The notes under the pieces: model-generated
Databases searched by the model: none
What the model was told of the DNA's origin: nothing
What the model saw: only the letters and a program-made list of their open reading frames with translations
Shown here: piece by piece, positions 1 to 8,348 of the stretch
Layout of the letters: each line of letters begins with the position of its first letter
How positions within the stretch are numbered: position 1 is the first letter of the stretch
NCBI GenBank assembly: GCA_031553775.1
Contig: JAVBLA010000047.1
Location: forward strand, 68,941 to 132,940
Direction of reading: 5' to 3'
Length of the DNA: 64,000 bases
DNA from: JAISFI01 sp031553775
Lineage (GTDB): Bacteria; Bacteroidota; Bacteroidia; Bacteroidales; Azobacteroidaceae
Translations under genes and position numbers: made by a program

Positions 1-172
1 ATGCCTGTAAAAATAGGCCTTAAGTCTTATTCTGGGAGAATTTTGAAGTTTAAGGTAAAATAACCGATGCTATAATTGACCGGAGCATTGTTCGTTTATA
101 TAACAATATTTGTCCGGTTATAAATTGTTTGATTATCCTTCGCAAAAGTATATAATATCCGAACATTATTAT

Positions 173-180
173 TAATTTTG
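173..180 (+). promoter_or_regulatory. Putative -7 promoter element of prs
   Basis: TAATTTTG matches the Bacteroidetes -7 consensus TAnnTTTG, 33 bases before the prs start codon. I see no convincing TTG -33 element about 20 bases further upstream, so this is a half-supported promoter. Confidence 0.45.
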
Positions 181-213
181 CGACAAAATTCAAAACATCT
201 TCAATTTTAATCT

Positions 214-1158
214 ATGTCGTCCTGCAACAAAGTCCCCTTCAAAATTTTTTCGGGAACCAAATCCCGTTATCTGGCAGAGAAAATATGTCACAGTCTGGGT
301 TGTGAACTGGGTAGTATGAAAATCGAATATTTTGCCGATGGTGAGTTTTCGGTTTCATACGAAGAATCTATCCGGGGCAGTTATGTTTTTCTGGTACAGT
401 CTACTTTTCCCAACTCCGACAACCTGATGGAGTTGTTGTTGATGATCGATGCTGCCAAACGGGCATCGGCCAAATCGATTGTTGCGGTTGTGCCTTACTT
501 CGGATGGGCCCGTCAGGATAGAAAAGACAAGCCCCGTGTATCGATCGGAGCCAAATTGATTGCGGATTTATTGAGTACGGCAGGTATCAGCCGGTTGATA
601 ACAATGGATTTACATGCCGATCAAATCCAGGGATTTTTCAATGTCCCGGTCGATCACCTCTATGCTTCTACGGTTTTTATGGAATATATCAAGTCTCTGA
701 GCATACCCAATCTGGTTATCGCTACTCCCGATGTAGGTGGAACCAAACGTGCCAGTACCTATTCCAAATACCTGAATGCCCCGATGGTAATATGTTATAA
801 ACTGCGCAAAAAAGCCAATGAAGTATCCGAAATGCAGATTATCGGTGATGTAGAAGGAATGGATGTGTTGTTATTGGATGATATGGTAGATACCGCAGGA
901 ACAATAACCAAGGCGGCAGACCTAATGCTGGAAGCCGGAGCTAAATCTGTCCGTGCAATTGCCTCACATGCTGTTATGTCTGACCCGGCCTCTACGCGCA
1001 TCGACCAATCAGCTCTGACTGAGATGATCTTTACCGACAGTATCCCGTATTCCAAGAAAAGTGAAAAAGTGAAAATCATTTCTATCGCCGATATGTTCGC
1101 AAACTCTATCAGCAGAGTTTATAATAATGAGTCGATTAGTTCGCTATACCTTATTTAG
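214..1158 (+). CDS. prs: Ribose-phosphate pyrophosphokinase (PRPP synthetase)
   Basis: A cytosolic enzyme that transfers pyrophosphate from ATP to ribose 5-phosphate, making PRPP for purine, pyrimidine, histidine and NAD synthesis. The 314 residues match the usual family length. Visible family motifs are the ATP-site stretch YFGWARQDRK (about residues 95-104), the metal and flexible-loop region DLHADQIQGFF (132-142) and the PRPP-binding loop LLLDDMVDTAGTI (219-231). The ATG at 214 gives a family-like N-terminus and follows a TAnnTTTG promoter. The gene appears monocistronic: it is followed by a terminator-like hairpin and an inverted-repeat element, and the next gene, mnmA, converges on it. 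Confidence 0.97.
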   Translation: MSSCNKVPFKIFSGTKSRYLAEKICHSLGCELGSMKIEYFADGEFSVSYEESIRGSYVFLVQSTFPNSDNLMELLLMIDAAKRASAKSIVAVVPYFGWARQDRKDKPRVSIGAKLIADLLSTAGISRLITMDLHADQIQGFFNVPVDHLYASTVFMEYIKSLSIPNLVIATPDVGGTKRASTYSKYLNAPMVICYKLRKKANEVSEMQIIGDVEGMDVLLLDDMVDTAGTITKAADLMLEAGAKSVRAIASHAVMSDPASTRIDQSALTEMIFTDSIPYSKKSEKVKIISIADMFANSISRVYNNESISSLYLI

Positions 1159-1396
1159 TTAAGAGTTAAGAATTAAGAATTAAGAGTTGGTGTTCCTGAA
1201 TCAGGGGCATTAGCTCTTTTCTTTTTAGATTTTATGCTCTTAGTTTATAAAAGGACTACTTTTCCGAACATCAGAATAAAATTCTTAATTAATCCCGCTT
1301 TGCGGTCTTGATTTCCTTCGCACCTCAGCCATGCAAGCAAGCTTGATTGCATTCGATTTGTTGTCAATTTTTAATTCTTAACTTTTAACTCTTAAC
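1158..1396. repeat. Inverted-repeat element with tandem AT-rich arms
   Basis: The prs-mnmA gap is bounded by 26-base arms, 1158-1183 and 1371-1396, that are inverted copies with only two mismatches. Each arm is built of reiterated units like TTAAGAGTTAAGAATTAAGA. The interior (about 187 bases) holds a terminator-like hairpin, a CCGCTTTGCGG mini-hairpin near 1297 and a near-perfect palindrome GCAAGCAAGCTTGATTGC near 1335. It has no coding potential. Similar arms recur near 12.7 kb and 17.8 kb. The right arm ends at the last codons of mnmA. Confidence 0.6.
1182..1226 (+). terminator. Putative terminator after prs
   Basis: An imperfect stem (AAGAG with CTCTT outside, CCTGA with TCAGG inside) is followed by TTTTCTTTTT, as expected of a factor-independent terminator about 25-70 bases after the prs stop codon. 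The stem has internal mismatches. Confidence 0.4.
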
Positions 1397-2462
1397 TCTC
1401 AATAATCATCCCACTCCCCAAACAAAGTTTTTCCTCCCTGTCATAGATAACGCCGAATTGTCCGGCAGCGATGCCTTGTATTTTTTCGTCGGATTCGATG
1501 CGGTAGATATCTCCGATCTTTTTGAGCTTTCCGGTGGTGAATTCGGGGGTATGGCGGATCTTGAAAGTAATTTCTTTTTCATCCGTGAAATCGCCCCAGG
1601 GATCTTCAGTAATAAAATCGAATCCCTGTAGATTGACGGTTTTACCATATTGAGTTTCCGGGTCGTAACCATTGGAGACGTAAATGATATTTTTTCGGCT
1701 GTCTTTTTTGACTACGAACCAGGGACCGCCGCTTAAACCCAGGCCTTTCCGTTGCCCGATGGTGTGAAACCAGTAACCGTGATGTTTACCTATAACGTTT
1801 CCGGTTTCCAGTTCAATAATTTTACCCGGTCTTTCTCCTAAATATCTTTTGATAAAATCGTTGTAGTTGATTTTTCCCAGGAAGCAGATTCCCTGGCTGT
1901 CTTTCCGTAAAGCACTAGGCAGAGCTTCTTTGGCGGCAATGGCGCGTACCTCTCTTTTCAATAGATGCCCGATCGGGAACATCAGCTTCGATACCTGCAT
2001 GTAATCTACCTGTCCGAGAAAATAAGTCTGGTCTTTTACTTTATCGGCAGCGGTGGAGAGATATGTCTTTCCATCGATTTCTGTAATTGTGGCATAATGA
2101 CCGGTTGCTATTTTATCGAAGTCTTTTCCCCATTTCTGTTCAAAGCAGCCGAATTTAATCAGTTTATTACACATCATATCTGGATTCGGGGTCAGTCCTC
2201 TTTTTACAGCGTCGATCGTATAGCTGACCACATTTTCCCAGTATTCTTCGTGTAAGGAGACTATTTCGAAACGGCAGCCGTATTTCTTTGCGATGTAAGT
2301 GGTTATCTCGATATCTTCTTCCGAGGGGCAGTCGATATATCCATCCTTATCCTCCATACCGATGCGGATATAAAAGATGGTGGGATCGTAGCCGGCTTCT
2401 TTCAATTGGTGGACTATTACCGAGCTGTCTACGCCTCCGGAAACTAATGCTGCAATATTCAT
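1392..2462 (-). CDS. mnmA: tRNA-specific 2-thiouridylase MnmA
   Basis: A cytosolic ATP-dependent enzyme that thiolates U34 of Lys, Glu and Gln tRNAs, taking sulfur from a persulfide relay. The 356 residues carry the PP-loop SGGVDSS (8-14), the catalytic cysteine in NPDMMCN (Cys98), the second active-site cysteine in [10 protein letters not shown] (Cys193) and the [17 protein letters not shown] segment of the central domain. The ATG at 2462 is directly followed by the PP-loop strand, so the start is firm. Bacteroidales often carry more than one MnmA paralogue, so this may not be the only copy in the genome. A perfect CAAATGTA (reverse of TAnnTTTG) at 2541-2548 is the likely promoter. The short leader would fold into an 18-bp hairpin. 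Confidence 0.95.
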   Translation of the reverse strand: MNIAALVSGGVDSSVIVHQLKEAGYDPTIFYIRIGMEDKDGYIDCPSEEDIEITTYIAKKYGCRFEIVSLHEEYWENVVSYTIDAVKRGLTPNPDMMCNKLIKFGCFEQKWGKDFDKIATGHYATITEIDGKTYLSTAADKVKDQTYFLGQVDYMQVSKLMFPIGHLLKREVRAIAAKEALPSALRKDSQGICFLGKINYNDFIKRYLGERPGKIIELETGNVIGKHHGYWFHTIGQRKGLGLSGGPWFVVKKDSRKNIIYVSNGYDPETQYGKTVNLQGFDFITEDPWGDFTDEKEITFKIRHTPEFTTGKLKKIGDIYRIESDEKIQGIAAGQFGVIYDREEKLCLGSGMIIES

Positions 2463-2475
2463 AATTGAAAATTGA

Positions 2476-2527
2476 AAATTGAAAATTGGAAATGAAATGC
2501 ATAAAATTGATTTCCAATTTTCAATTT
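2476..2527. repeat. Perfect 18-bp inverted repeat in the mnmA leader
   Basis: Arms 2476-2493 and 2510-2527 are perfectly complementary, with a 16-base loop. They are made of reiterated AATTGAAA-type units. The repeat lies between the mnmA start codon and its predicted promoter, so it would be transcribed as the 5' leader of mnmA. Confidence 0.7.
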
Positions 2528-2540
2528 ATAATTATTGCCG

Positions 2541-2548
2541 CAAATGTA
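2541..2548 (-). promoter_or_regulatory. Putative -7 promoter element of mnmA
   Basis: CAAATGTA on the plus strand reads TACATTTG on the minus strand, a perfect TAnnTTTG match. It lies 79 bases upstream of the mnmA start codon. The -33 element is not clear. Confidence 0.5.
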
Positions 2549-2579
2549 CGGATTATTTATGAAAAAATCAGACTTCTTT

Positions 2580-2611
2580 TTTGCCGGTGTCACTTAAAAT
2601 CGTTTACTTTG
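2580..2611 (+). promoter_or_regulatory. Putative promoter of the dipeptidyl-peptidase gene
   Basis: TTTG at 2580-2583, a 20-base spacer and TTACTTTG at 2604-2611 (one mismatch to TAnnTTTG) give the spacing expected of a Bacteroidetes promoter. It lies 34 bases before the ATG at 2646. Confidence 0.45.
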
Positions 2612-2645
2612 TAAGTTAATTTTTAAGCATAATCAGAAATATATC

Positions 2646-4694
2646 ATGTATAAAAAAGCATTCATAGGCCTGGCATCGGTATTGGTGCTGACAGCCTGTC
2701 ATAAAGAGAAACCTAAAGATACAGCAATGGATCATTTCAATTACACGGTAGAACAGTTTGCCGATTTGGGAATATTGCGTTACCAGGTTCCCGGATTCGA
2801 CGAATTGCCGCTTAAGCAGAAAGAGTTAGTTTACTATCTTTCGCAGGCGGCATTGGAAGGCCGGGATATCTTATTCGATCAGAATTATCACTATAATCTG
2901 AAAATCAGGAAGACGCTGGAAGCTATTTATCTCAATTATCCGGGCGACCGGAATACAGAAGATTTCAGGGATTTTGAAGTTTACCTGAAGCGGGTCTGGT
3001 TTTCAAACGGAATCCATCACCATTACGGGGAAGAAAAATTTGTGCCTGATTGCTCGGAAGAATTTTTTATCGATGCGGTAAAAAAACTCGATCCCTCTTT
3101 GCTTCCTTTGGAAGAAAATCAATCGGTAAGAACCTTTCTTGTAGAAATGGTTCCTGTGATTTTTGATCCGGATATCGATGCTAAGAAAGTGAACCAGGCG
3201 GCAGACGAAGACCTGATCGTTACTTCTGCTAACAATTATTATGGTTCCGGTGTTACACAGAAAGAGGTGGAAGATTTCTACGGTAAGATGAAAGATCCGA
3301 ACGATCATACTCCGGTTTCGTACGGTTTGAACAGCCAGTTAGTCAAAGAAGGAGATCAATTGAAAGAACGGGTATGGAAAATAGGAGGGATGTATTCTCC
3401 GGCAATCGAAAAAATTGTTTACTGGCTTAATCTGGCTAAGGATGTAGCAGAGAACAAACAACAGAAAACGGTGATTGAAACCCTGATCAGTTTTTATACT
3501 ACGGGTAATCTTAAAACTTATGACGACTATTCTATTGCCTGGGTAAAGGACTTGAAATCCCGCATAGATTTTGTGAACGGATTTACGGAAACGTACGGTG
3601 ATCCGCTGGGAATGAAAGCCAGTTGGGAATCGATTGTGAACTTTAAGGATATGGAGGCTACGAAACGGACCGATATCATCAGTAAGAATGCCCAGTGGTT
3701 TGAAGATCATTCTCCTATTGCCAATCAGTTCAAGAAAGAAAAAGTAAAAGGGGTGAGCGCCAAGGTAATTACCGTAGCCATGTTGGGCGGCGATTGTTAC
3801 CCGGCGACTCCCATCGGAATCAATCTTCCGAATGCCAACTGGATACGGAAAGACTACGGTTCCAAATCGGTCACCATAGAGAATATTACTGCCGCATATG
3901 ACAAAGCTTCGGAAGGTAGCGGTATGTTAGAAGAATTTGCCTGGAGCGATGCGGAAAGAGAATTGCTTCACAAATATGGACTGATGACAAATAACCTGGA
4001 TGTTGATTTACATGAATGTTTGGGCCACGGTTCCGGGAAACTGCTTCCGGGCGTAGATCCCGATGCCTTGAAATCGTATGGCTCGACCATTGAAGAGGCA
4101 CGTGCGGATTTATTTGCTTTGTATTATCTCGGAGATCCGAAAATAGTCAAGTTGAAATTATTGCCGAATGAAGATGCCTACAAAGCCGAATATTATAAGT
4201 TTATGATGAACGGCCTGATGACACAATTGTATAGGATCGAGCCCGGCAAACAGATCGAAGAGTCGCATATGCGCAACCGTGCTTTGATTGCCCGTTGGGT
4301 GATGGAAAAAGGTGCAGCCAACAAAGTAGTTGAATTTCAGAAGAGAGATAGTGCTACTTATGTTGTCATCAATGATTACGGGAAATTGAGGGATTTATTC
4401 GGACAACTTCTGGCTGAGATCCAGCGGATCAAATCGGAAGGAGATTGGGCCGGAGCCAAGGCAATTGTTGAAAAATATGCGGTTTCCGTAGATCCTGCAT
4501 TGCACGAGGAAGTCATCGAACGCTATGAAAAACTGAATATAGCACCCTATAAAGGATTTGTCAATCCGGTATATGAATTGGTGAAAGACGAAAAAGGGAA
4601 AATTAAAGACATAAAAATATCTTATACGGAAGGATATGCAGAGCAAATGCTCCGTTATTCCAAAGAATATGCCAATCTTCCGGTAAACAATTAA
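2646..4694 (+). CDS. Dipeptidyl-peptidase III (family M49), lipoprotein
   Basis: A zinc exopeptidase that removes dipeptides from the N-terminus of oligopeptides. The metal motif HExxxH appears as HECLGH (456-461), and the third-ligand motif EEARAD follows at 483-488, as in M49 enzymes. At 682 residues it matches the bacterial DPP III length. The N-terminus is a lipoprotein signal with lipobox LTAC (lipidated Cys18), so the mature enzyme is anchored in the envelope, consistent with using peptides in the periplasm or at the cell surface. It overlaps the convergent small lipoprotein gene by four bases. A monocistronic unit with its own promoter is likely. Confidence 0.93.
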   Translation: MYKKAFIGLASVLVLTACHKEKPKDTAMDHFNYTVEQFADLGILRYQVPGFDELPLKQKELVYYLSQAALEGRDILFDQNYHYNLKIRKTLEAIYLNYPGDRNTEDFRDFEVYLKRVWFSNGIHHHYGEEKFVPDCSEEFFIDAVKKLDPSLLPLEENQSVRTFLVEMVPVIFDPDIDAKKVNQAADEDLIVTSANNYYGSGVTQKEVEDFYGKMKDPNDHTPVSYGLNSQLVKEGDQLKERVWKIGGMYSPAIEKIVYWLNLAKDVAENKQQKTVIETLISFYTTGNLKTYDDYSIAWVKDLKSRIDFVNGFTETYGDPLGMKASWESIVNFKDMEATKRTDIISKNAQWFEDHSPIANQFKKEKVKGVSAKVITVAMLGGDCYPATPIGINLPNANWIRKDYGSKSVTIENITAAYDKASEGSGMLEEFAWSDAERELLHKYGLMTNNLDVDLHECLGHGSGKLLPGVDPDALKSYGSTIEEARADLFALYYLGDPKIVKLKLLPNEDAYKAEYYKFMMNGLMTQLYRIEPGKQIEESHMRNRALIARWVMEKGAANKVVEFQKRDSATYVVINDYGKLRDLFGQLLAEIQRIKSEGDWAGAKAIVEKYAVSVDPALHEEVIERYEKLNIAPYKGFVNPVYELVKDEKGKIKDIKISYTEGYAEQMLRYSKEYANLPVNN

Positions 4695-5020
4695 CCGGTT
4701 ACGGAAACAGACAATCTGGTATTGCCGCCATCGGATCCGGAAACGGTGATGATGGCGGAACCTTGTTTTTTAGGGGTCAGTACTATTGTATTGTTTTGTG
4801 AACGGTTTGACGCATCTACCACCTGGCTGTTGGAGTTTGTGAGAATGTAAGGGGAAACTCCACCCGAAATGGTAACGCTCTCAGGTTCTCCACCTACGGT
4901 TATTGTTACGGAATTACGGGACAAGGACGGACTGGCTTGCGGATCTTCTTCGGCACATCCGCTTAATGTTAAAAACAATGCTGCGAAAAGAATATTAAAT
5001 AAACTATTTTTTCGTTTCAT
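4691..5020 (-). CDS. Small lipoprotein with a possible Ig-like domain
   Basis: 109 residues with a clear lipoprotein signal (hydrophobic stretch, lipobox LSGC near residue 22). A single beta-rich, Thr/Ser-rich module follows, with a TITVGGEPESVTISGG opening and a SAIITVSGSDGG close, resembling a bacterial Ig-like or BIG-type domain. No catalytic residues can be seen. It is convergent with and overlaps the DPP III gene by four bases. A perfect reverse TAnnTTTG (CAAAGATA at 5047-5054) lies just upstream, so it is probably a real independent gene. Its function is unknown; it may be a surface or periplasmic binding protein. Confidence 0.7.
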   Translation of the reverse strand: MKRKNSLFNILFAALFLTLSGCAEEDPQASPSLSRNSVTITVGGEPESVTISGGVSPYILTNSNSQVVDASNRSQNNTIVLTPKKQGSAIITVSGSDGGNTRLSVSVTG

Positions 5021-5046
5021 AACTTAACGTTTCTGAGATTTTACAG

Positions 5047-5054
5047 CAAAGATA
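5047..5054 (-). promoter_or_regulatory. Putative -7 promoter element of the small lipoprotein gene
   Basis: CAAAGATA on the plus strand is TATCTTTG on the minus strand, a perfect TAnnTTTG, 27 bases before the start codon at 5020. No clear -33 element is visible. Confidence 0.4.
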
Positions 5055-5144
5055 ATGATATTCGGGAGAGAAAATTAATAGACAGAAAGTTTATTCTTTA
5101 AAAATTATCCGCTTGCCGGTAAAAAAATGGTGTGAAAGATAATT

Positions 5145-5786
5145 ATGCAGGATCAAATTCGTGAAATAAAAAAGAAACTCAGGCTCTCTATGAACGGGGT
5201 TACTTCTGCACTGATGCGGGAGAAAGGAGTGAAGTATAAACTTAATTTCGGGGTTGCTATTCCCCGTCTCCGGCAAATTGCAGCAGCTTATTCTTCTGAT
5301 GAGGCTTTAGCAGGTGCTTTATGGGAAGAAAATGTGCGGGAGTTGAAAATATTGGCAACACTACTCTATCCTCCTGAAAAATTTAATCAAGCTTCCTTCT
5401 GGGTAAAAGATATTGAGAATCTGGAGCTGGCAGAGCAGGCGGCAATGAATCTGTTCTGTAAACTGCCGGATGCTTTGCACTTTGCTTCGGAATGGATCGA
5501 ATCCGGCGATTATTATGTGAAAATCAGCGGTTTTCTCCTTTATGGTCGCTTATTAATGCAAGATGTAGATATACAGCCGGTTCTCACGGAACGGCTTGTC
5601 TATTGTTCTCTGGAGGCTTTTCAGAAAGACTCTTCTTTATTACATCAGGTTGTGCGGAATACATTGCAACGATTATTTCTTCGGTATCCTGAACAAAAAG
5701 TATTATTTATGGATAATATCTCTGTTTTGAACTCCGGGAATAACGGGCTTCAACAACGCCTGACGGAATTTTTTGAGATAGAATAA
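5145..5786 (+). CDS. AlkD-like DNA alkylation repair protein (HEAT repeat)
   Basis: A 213-residue all-helical protein with the pattern of HEAT-like repeats of the DNA-alkylation-repair superfamily (AlkC/AlkD). These are glycosylases that release bulky or cationic alkylated purines without base flipping. The segment VRELKILATLLYPP (about 64-77), the AEQAAMNLFCKLPDA stretch and the downstream WIESGDYYVKISGFLLYGRL repeat are typical. I cannot confirm the catalytic Asp/Trp residues by eye, so activity is uncertain. The start ATG at 5145 lies 125 bases from the divergent lipoprotein gene. The fur promoter follows directly after its stop. Confidence 0.75.
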   Translation: MQDQIREIKKKLRLSMNGVTSALMREKGVKYKLNFGVAIPRLRQIAAAYSSDEALAGALWEENVRELKILATLLYPPEKFNQASFWVKDIENLELAEQAAMNLFCKLPDALHFASEWIESGDYYVKISGFLLYGRLLMQDVDIQPVLTERLVYCSLEAFQKDSSLLHQVVRNTLQRLFLRYPEQKVLFMDNISVLNSGNNGLQQRLTEFFEIE

Positions 5787-5816
5787 ACAAAACTTTTCTA
5801 TTTAAGATAAAAAGAT

Positions 5817-5824
5817 TAATTTTG
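5817..5824 (+). promoter_or_regulatory. Putative -7 promoter element of fur-purA
   Basis: TAATTTTG is a perfect TAnnTTTG match 20 bases before the ATG at 5844. The -33 region is only TTTT-like, so strength is unclear. Confidence 0.45.
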
Positions 5825-5843
5825 TTGGTCTATTCAACCCCCA

Positions 5844-6308
5844 ATGGATAAGGATAAAATAAAAGAGATTGTAAGACAACAGTTTACTGATTACCTTACG
5901 CTGAATAAATGCCGGAAAACGCCGGAACGATATGCCATACTGGATCATATTTATTCGGAGGCGGGGCATTTTAATATGGATTCCCTGTATGAATCTATGA
6001 ATGAAAAAAATTTCAGAGTCAGTAAGGCTACTCTTTATAACACCATGCAATTGTTACTGGACTGTAAACTGGTATTGAAACATCAGTTCGGAACCAATCT
6101 TTCGCATTATGAACGGGCATATAACAATGAATACCATCACCATTTGATCTGCTTAAGTTGCGGAACTATCCAGGAATATAAAGACAATGAGTTGAAAGCG
6201 ATTATTCAATCGAAGAAAATTAAAAAATTCACTCCATCACATTACGGGCTTTATATTTATGGGATATGTAGTAAATGTTCGTCCAAACGGAAAAAAATGA
6301 AAAACTAA
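5844..6308 (+). CDS. Fur-family transcriptional regulator
   Basis: A 154-residue metal-responsive repressor with the Fur architecture. The N-terminal winged helix includes the recognition-helix segment FRVSKATLYNTMQLL (about 52-66). The dimerisation domain has the metal-binding HHH run (YNNEYHHHLIC) and the structural zinc motif CLSCG, with a second CSKC pair near the C-terminus. A role in iron homeostasis is likely, but Zur- or PerR-like specificity cannot be excluded from sequence alone. It is followed after 15 bases by purA on the same strand and probably co-transcribed with it. Confidence 0.9.
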   Translation: MDKDKIKEIVRQQFTDYLTLNKCRKTPERYAILDHIYSEAGHFNMDSLYESMNEKNFRVSKATLYNTMQLLLDCKLVLKHQFGTNLSHYERAYNNEYHHHLICLSCGTIQEYKDNELKAIIQSKKIKKFTPSHYGLYIYGICSKCSSKRKKMKN

Positions 6309-6323
6309 AAAATATTGAATCAC

Positions 6324-7586
6324 ATGAAAGTAGATGTACTTTTGGGTTTACAATGGGGAGATGAAGGAAAAGGAAAAGTAGTAGACGTACTGACTCCCAA
6401 ATATGATATGGTCGCGCGTTTTCAGGGAGGACCGAATGCCGGTCATACACTGGAATTCAATGCACAGAAATACGTGCTCCGTTCTATTCCTTCCGGTATT
6501 TTTCAGGGCGGAAAGATCAATGTCATCGGAAACGGAGTGGTACTGGATCCGGCTCTTTTCAAAGGAGAAGTTGATGATTTGGAAGCTTCCGGTCATGACC
6601 TGACCAAACGATTACTGATCTCGAAGAAAGCTCATCTGATTCTTCCTACCCATCGTTTGTTGGATGCGGCTTATGAAGCATCTAAGGGTACCGGTAAGAT
6701 CGGTACTACAGGAAAAGGAATCGGTCCTACTTATACGGATAAGATAAGCCGTAACGGATTGCGGGTGGGCGATTTGCTGCATGATTTCGATTCCAAGTAC
6801 AGAACGGCGGTCGACCGCCATAAAGCTATTCTGGCCCAATTAAATTACCAATACGATCTGGCTCCTCTGGAAGCAGCCTGGTTTGCCGGGGTACAATGTC
6901 TGAAACGTTTTCAGTTAGTGGATAGCGATCATTTGATCAACAAACATATTTCCGCAGGAAAAAGTGTGTTGGCGGAAGGAGCCCAGGGAACAATGCTCGA
7001 TATCGATTTTGGTTCTTATCCTTTTGTGACTTCTTCCAATACTGTTTGTGCCGGGGCCTGTACCGGCCTGGGTGTCGCTCCCCGGAGCATAGGTGAGGTT
7101 TACGGTATTTTTAAAGCCTATTGTACCCGTGTGGGCAGTGGTCCGTTTCCCACAGAACTACTTGACGAGACGGGTGATGAAATGCGCAAGATCGGTTTCG
7201 AATTCGGTTCGGTTACCGGACGTCCCCGCCGTTGCGGATGGGTAGACCTGGTGGCGCTCCGGTATGCCATCATGATCAATGGGGTTACCAAACTCATCAT
7301 GATGAAAAGTGATGTGCTGGATCAATTTCCTGCCATCAAGGCCTGTGTGGCTTATCGCATCAATGGGGTGGAAACGGAAGATTTTCCATATGATATCAGT
7401 GAAGGGGTAGAACCTGTTTATGTTGAAGTTCCCGGCTGGCAAACGGATATGACAAAAATGCAGTCGGAAAATGAATTTCCGGAAGAGTTCAATGCCTATT
7501 TGTCATTCCTTGAAAAAGAGCTGGGAGTACCCATTGCCATTGTGTCTGTGGGGCCTGACAGGGAACAGACAATCATCCGGGAATAA
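6324..7586 (+). CDS. purA: Adenylosuccinate synthetase
   Basis: Catalyses the GTP-dependent condensation of IMP with aspartate, the first committed step from IMP to AMP. The P-loop-like signature WGDEGKGK is at residues 11-18, GPNAGHTL follows, and GTTGKGIGPTYTDK and the GSGPFPTEL and TGRPRRCGW segments are all present. I chose the ATG at 6324 (420 residues, MKVDVLLGLQ) over an in-frame TTG at 6315, because it puts the signature at the usual distance from the N-terminus. The gene lies downstream of fur and is likely in one transcript with it. Confidence 0.96.
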   Translation: MKVDVLLGLQWGDEGKGKVVDVLTPKYDMVARFQGGPNAGHTLEFNAQKYVLRSIPSGIFQGGKINVIGNGVVLDPALFKGEVDDLEASGHDLTKRLLISKKAHLILPTHRLLDAAYEASKGTGKIGTTGKGIGPTYTDKISRNGLRVGDLLHDFDSKYRTAVDRHKAILAQLNYQYDLAPLEAAWFAGVQCLKRFQLVDSDHLINKHISAGKSVLAEGAQGTMLDIDFGSYPFVTSSNTVCAGACTGLGVAPRSIGEVYGIFKAYCTRVGSGPFPTELLDETGDEMRKIGFEFGSVTGRPRRCGWVDLVALRYAIMINGVTKLIMMKSDVLDQFPAIKACVAYRINGVETEDFPYDISEGVEPVYVEVPGWQTDMTKMQSENEFPEEFNAYLSFLEKELGVPIAIVSVGPDREQTIIRE

Positions 7587-7642
7587 TACGGCAAGGTTTT
7601 TGATCGTGTTTTCCTGATGATAATTCTAACTATTGAAAATTT

Positions 7643-8347
7643 ATGGAAGAGTATGCTTTAAATCCCAATTTGTATTATTGGGTATTGTTTATTGGTATCG
7701 CCCTGGTAAGTTGGCTGGTATCGTGGAATTTGAAAAGTAAATTTAAAAAATATTCCCGGATTCCTCTCGGAAACGGAATGACGGGAAAAGATGTGGCCGA
7801 AAAAATGCTGCATGATAGTGGAATATACGATGTACAGGTAATTTCTACCCGGGGGTCGTTGACCGACCACTATAATCCTGCCAATAAAACGGTAAACCTG
7901 AGCGAAGATGTTTATGCATCGGATAGTGTGGCAGCCGCTGCTGTGGCTGCTCATGAGTGTGGGCATGCGGTGCAGCATGCCAAGGCTTACGGTCCGCTGA
8001 CTATGCGTTCCAAACTGGTTCCGGCAGTTAGTTTTGCTTCCCAGTGGGTGACTTGGGTGTTACTGGCCGGTATCGTGTTGGTAAACAGTTTCCCCCAGTT
8101 GTTATTAGCAGGTATTGTTTTGTTCGGTTTGACTACTCTTTTCAGTTTTGTCACCCTTCCGGTGGAAATCGATGCCAGTCGCCGGGCCTTAGCCTGGTTA
8201 AGTAATGCAGGTATCACCAATAAGTTCAATCATGATAAGGCAGAAGGCGCTCTTCGCTCTGCTGCTTATACTTATGTGGTGGCTGCTCTTTCTTCGCTGG
8301 CGACATTGATTTATTATATCATGATTTTTTTAGGCAGAAGAGATTAA
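7643..8347 (+). CDS. Membrane zinc metallopeptidase (YugP-like)
   Basis: A 234-residue integral membrane protein of the neutral zinc metallopeptidase family Zn_peptidase_2 (PF04298). It has an N-terminal transmembrane helix (about 13-30), then the zinc motif HECGH (104-108, within [12 protein letters not shown]), then hydrophobic segments at about 130-160 and 205-230. The conserved block [15 protein letters not shown] after the second membrane segment is typical of the family. The substrate is unknown. It is likely in one operon with hisS, whose start is one base beyond its stop codon. Confidence 0.88.
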   Translation: MEEYALNPNLYYWVLFIGIALVSWLVSWNLKSKFKKYSRIPLGNGMTGKDVAEKMLHDSGIYDVQVISTRGSLTDHYNPANKTVNLSEDVYASDSVAAAAVAAHECGHAVQHAKAYGPLTMRSKLVPAVSFASQWVTWVLLAGIVLVNSFPQLLLAGIVLFGLTTLFSFVTLPVEIDASRRALAWLSNAGITNKFNHDKAEGALRSAAYTYVVAALSSLATLIYYIMIFLGRRD

Positions 8348-8348
8348 T

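Noticed and set aside
1..63. Open frame ending in TAA at the window start, possibly the C-terminus of an upstream gene
   Set aside because: Only 20 codons are visible and they match nothing I know. The frame may be chance.
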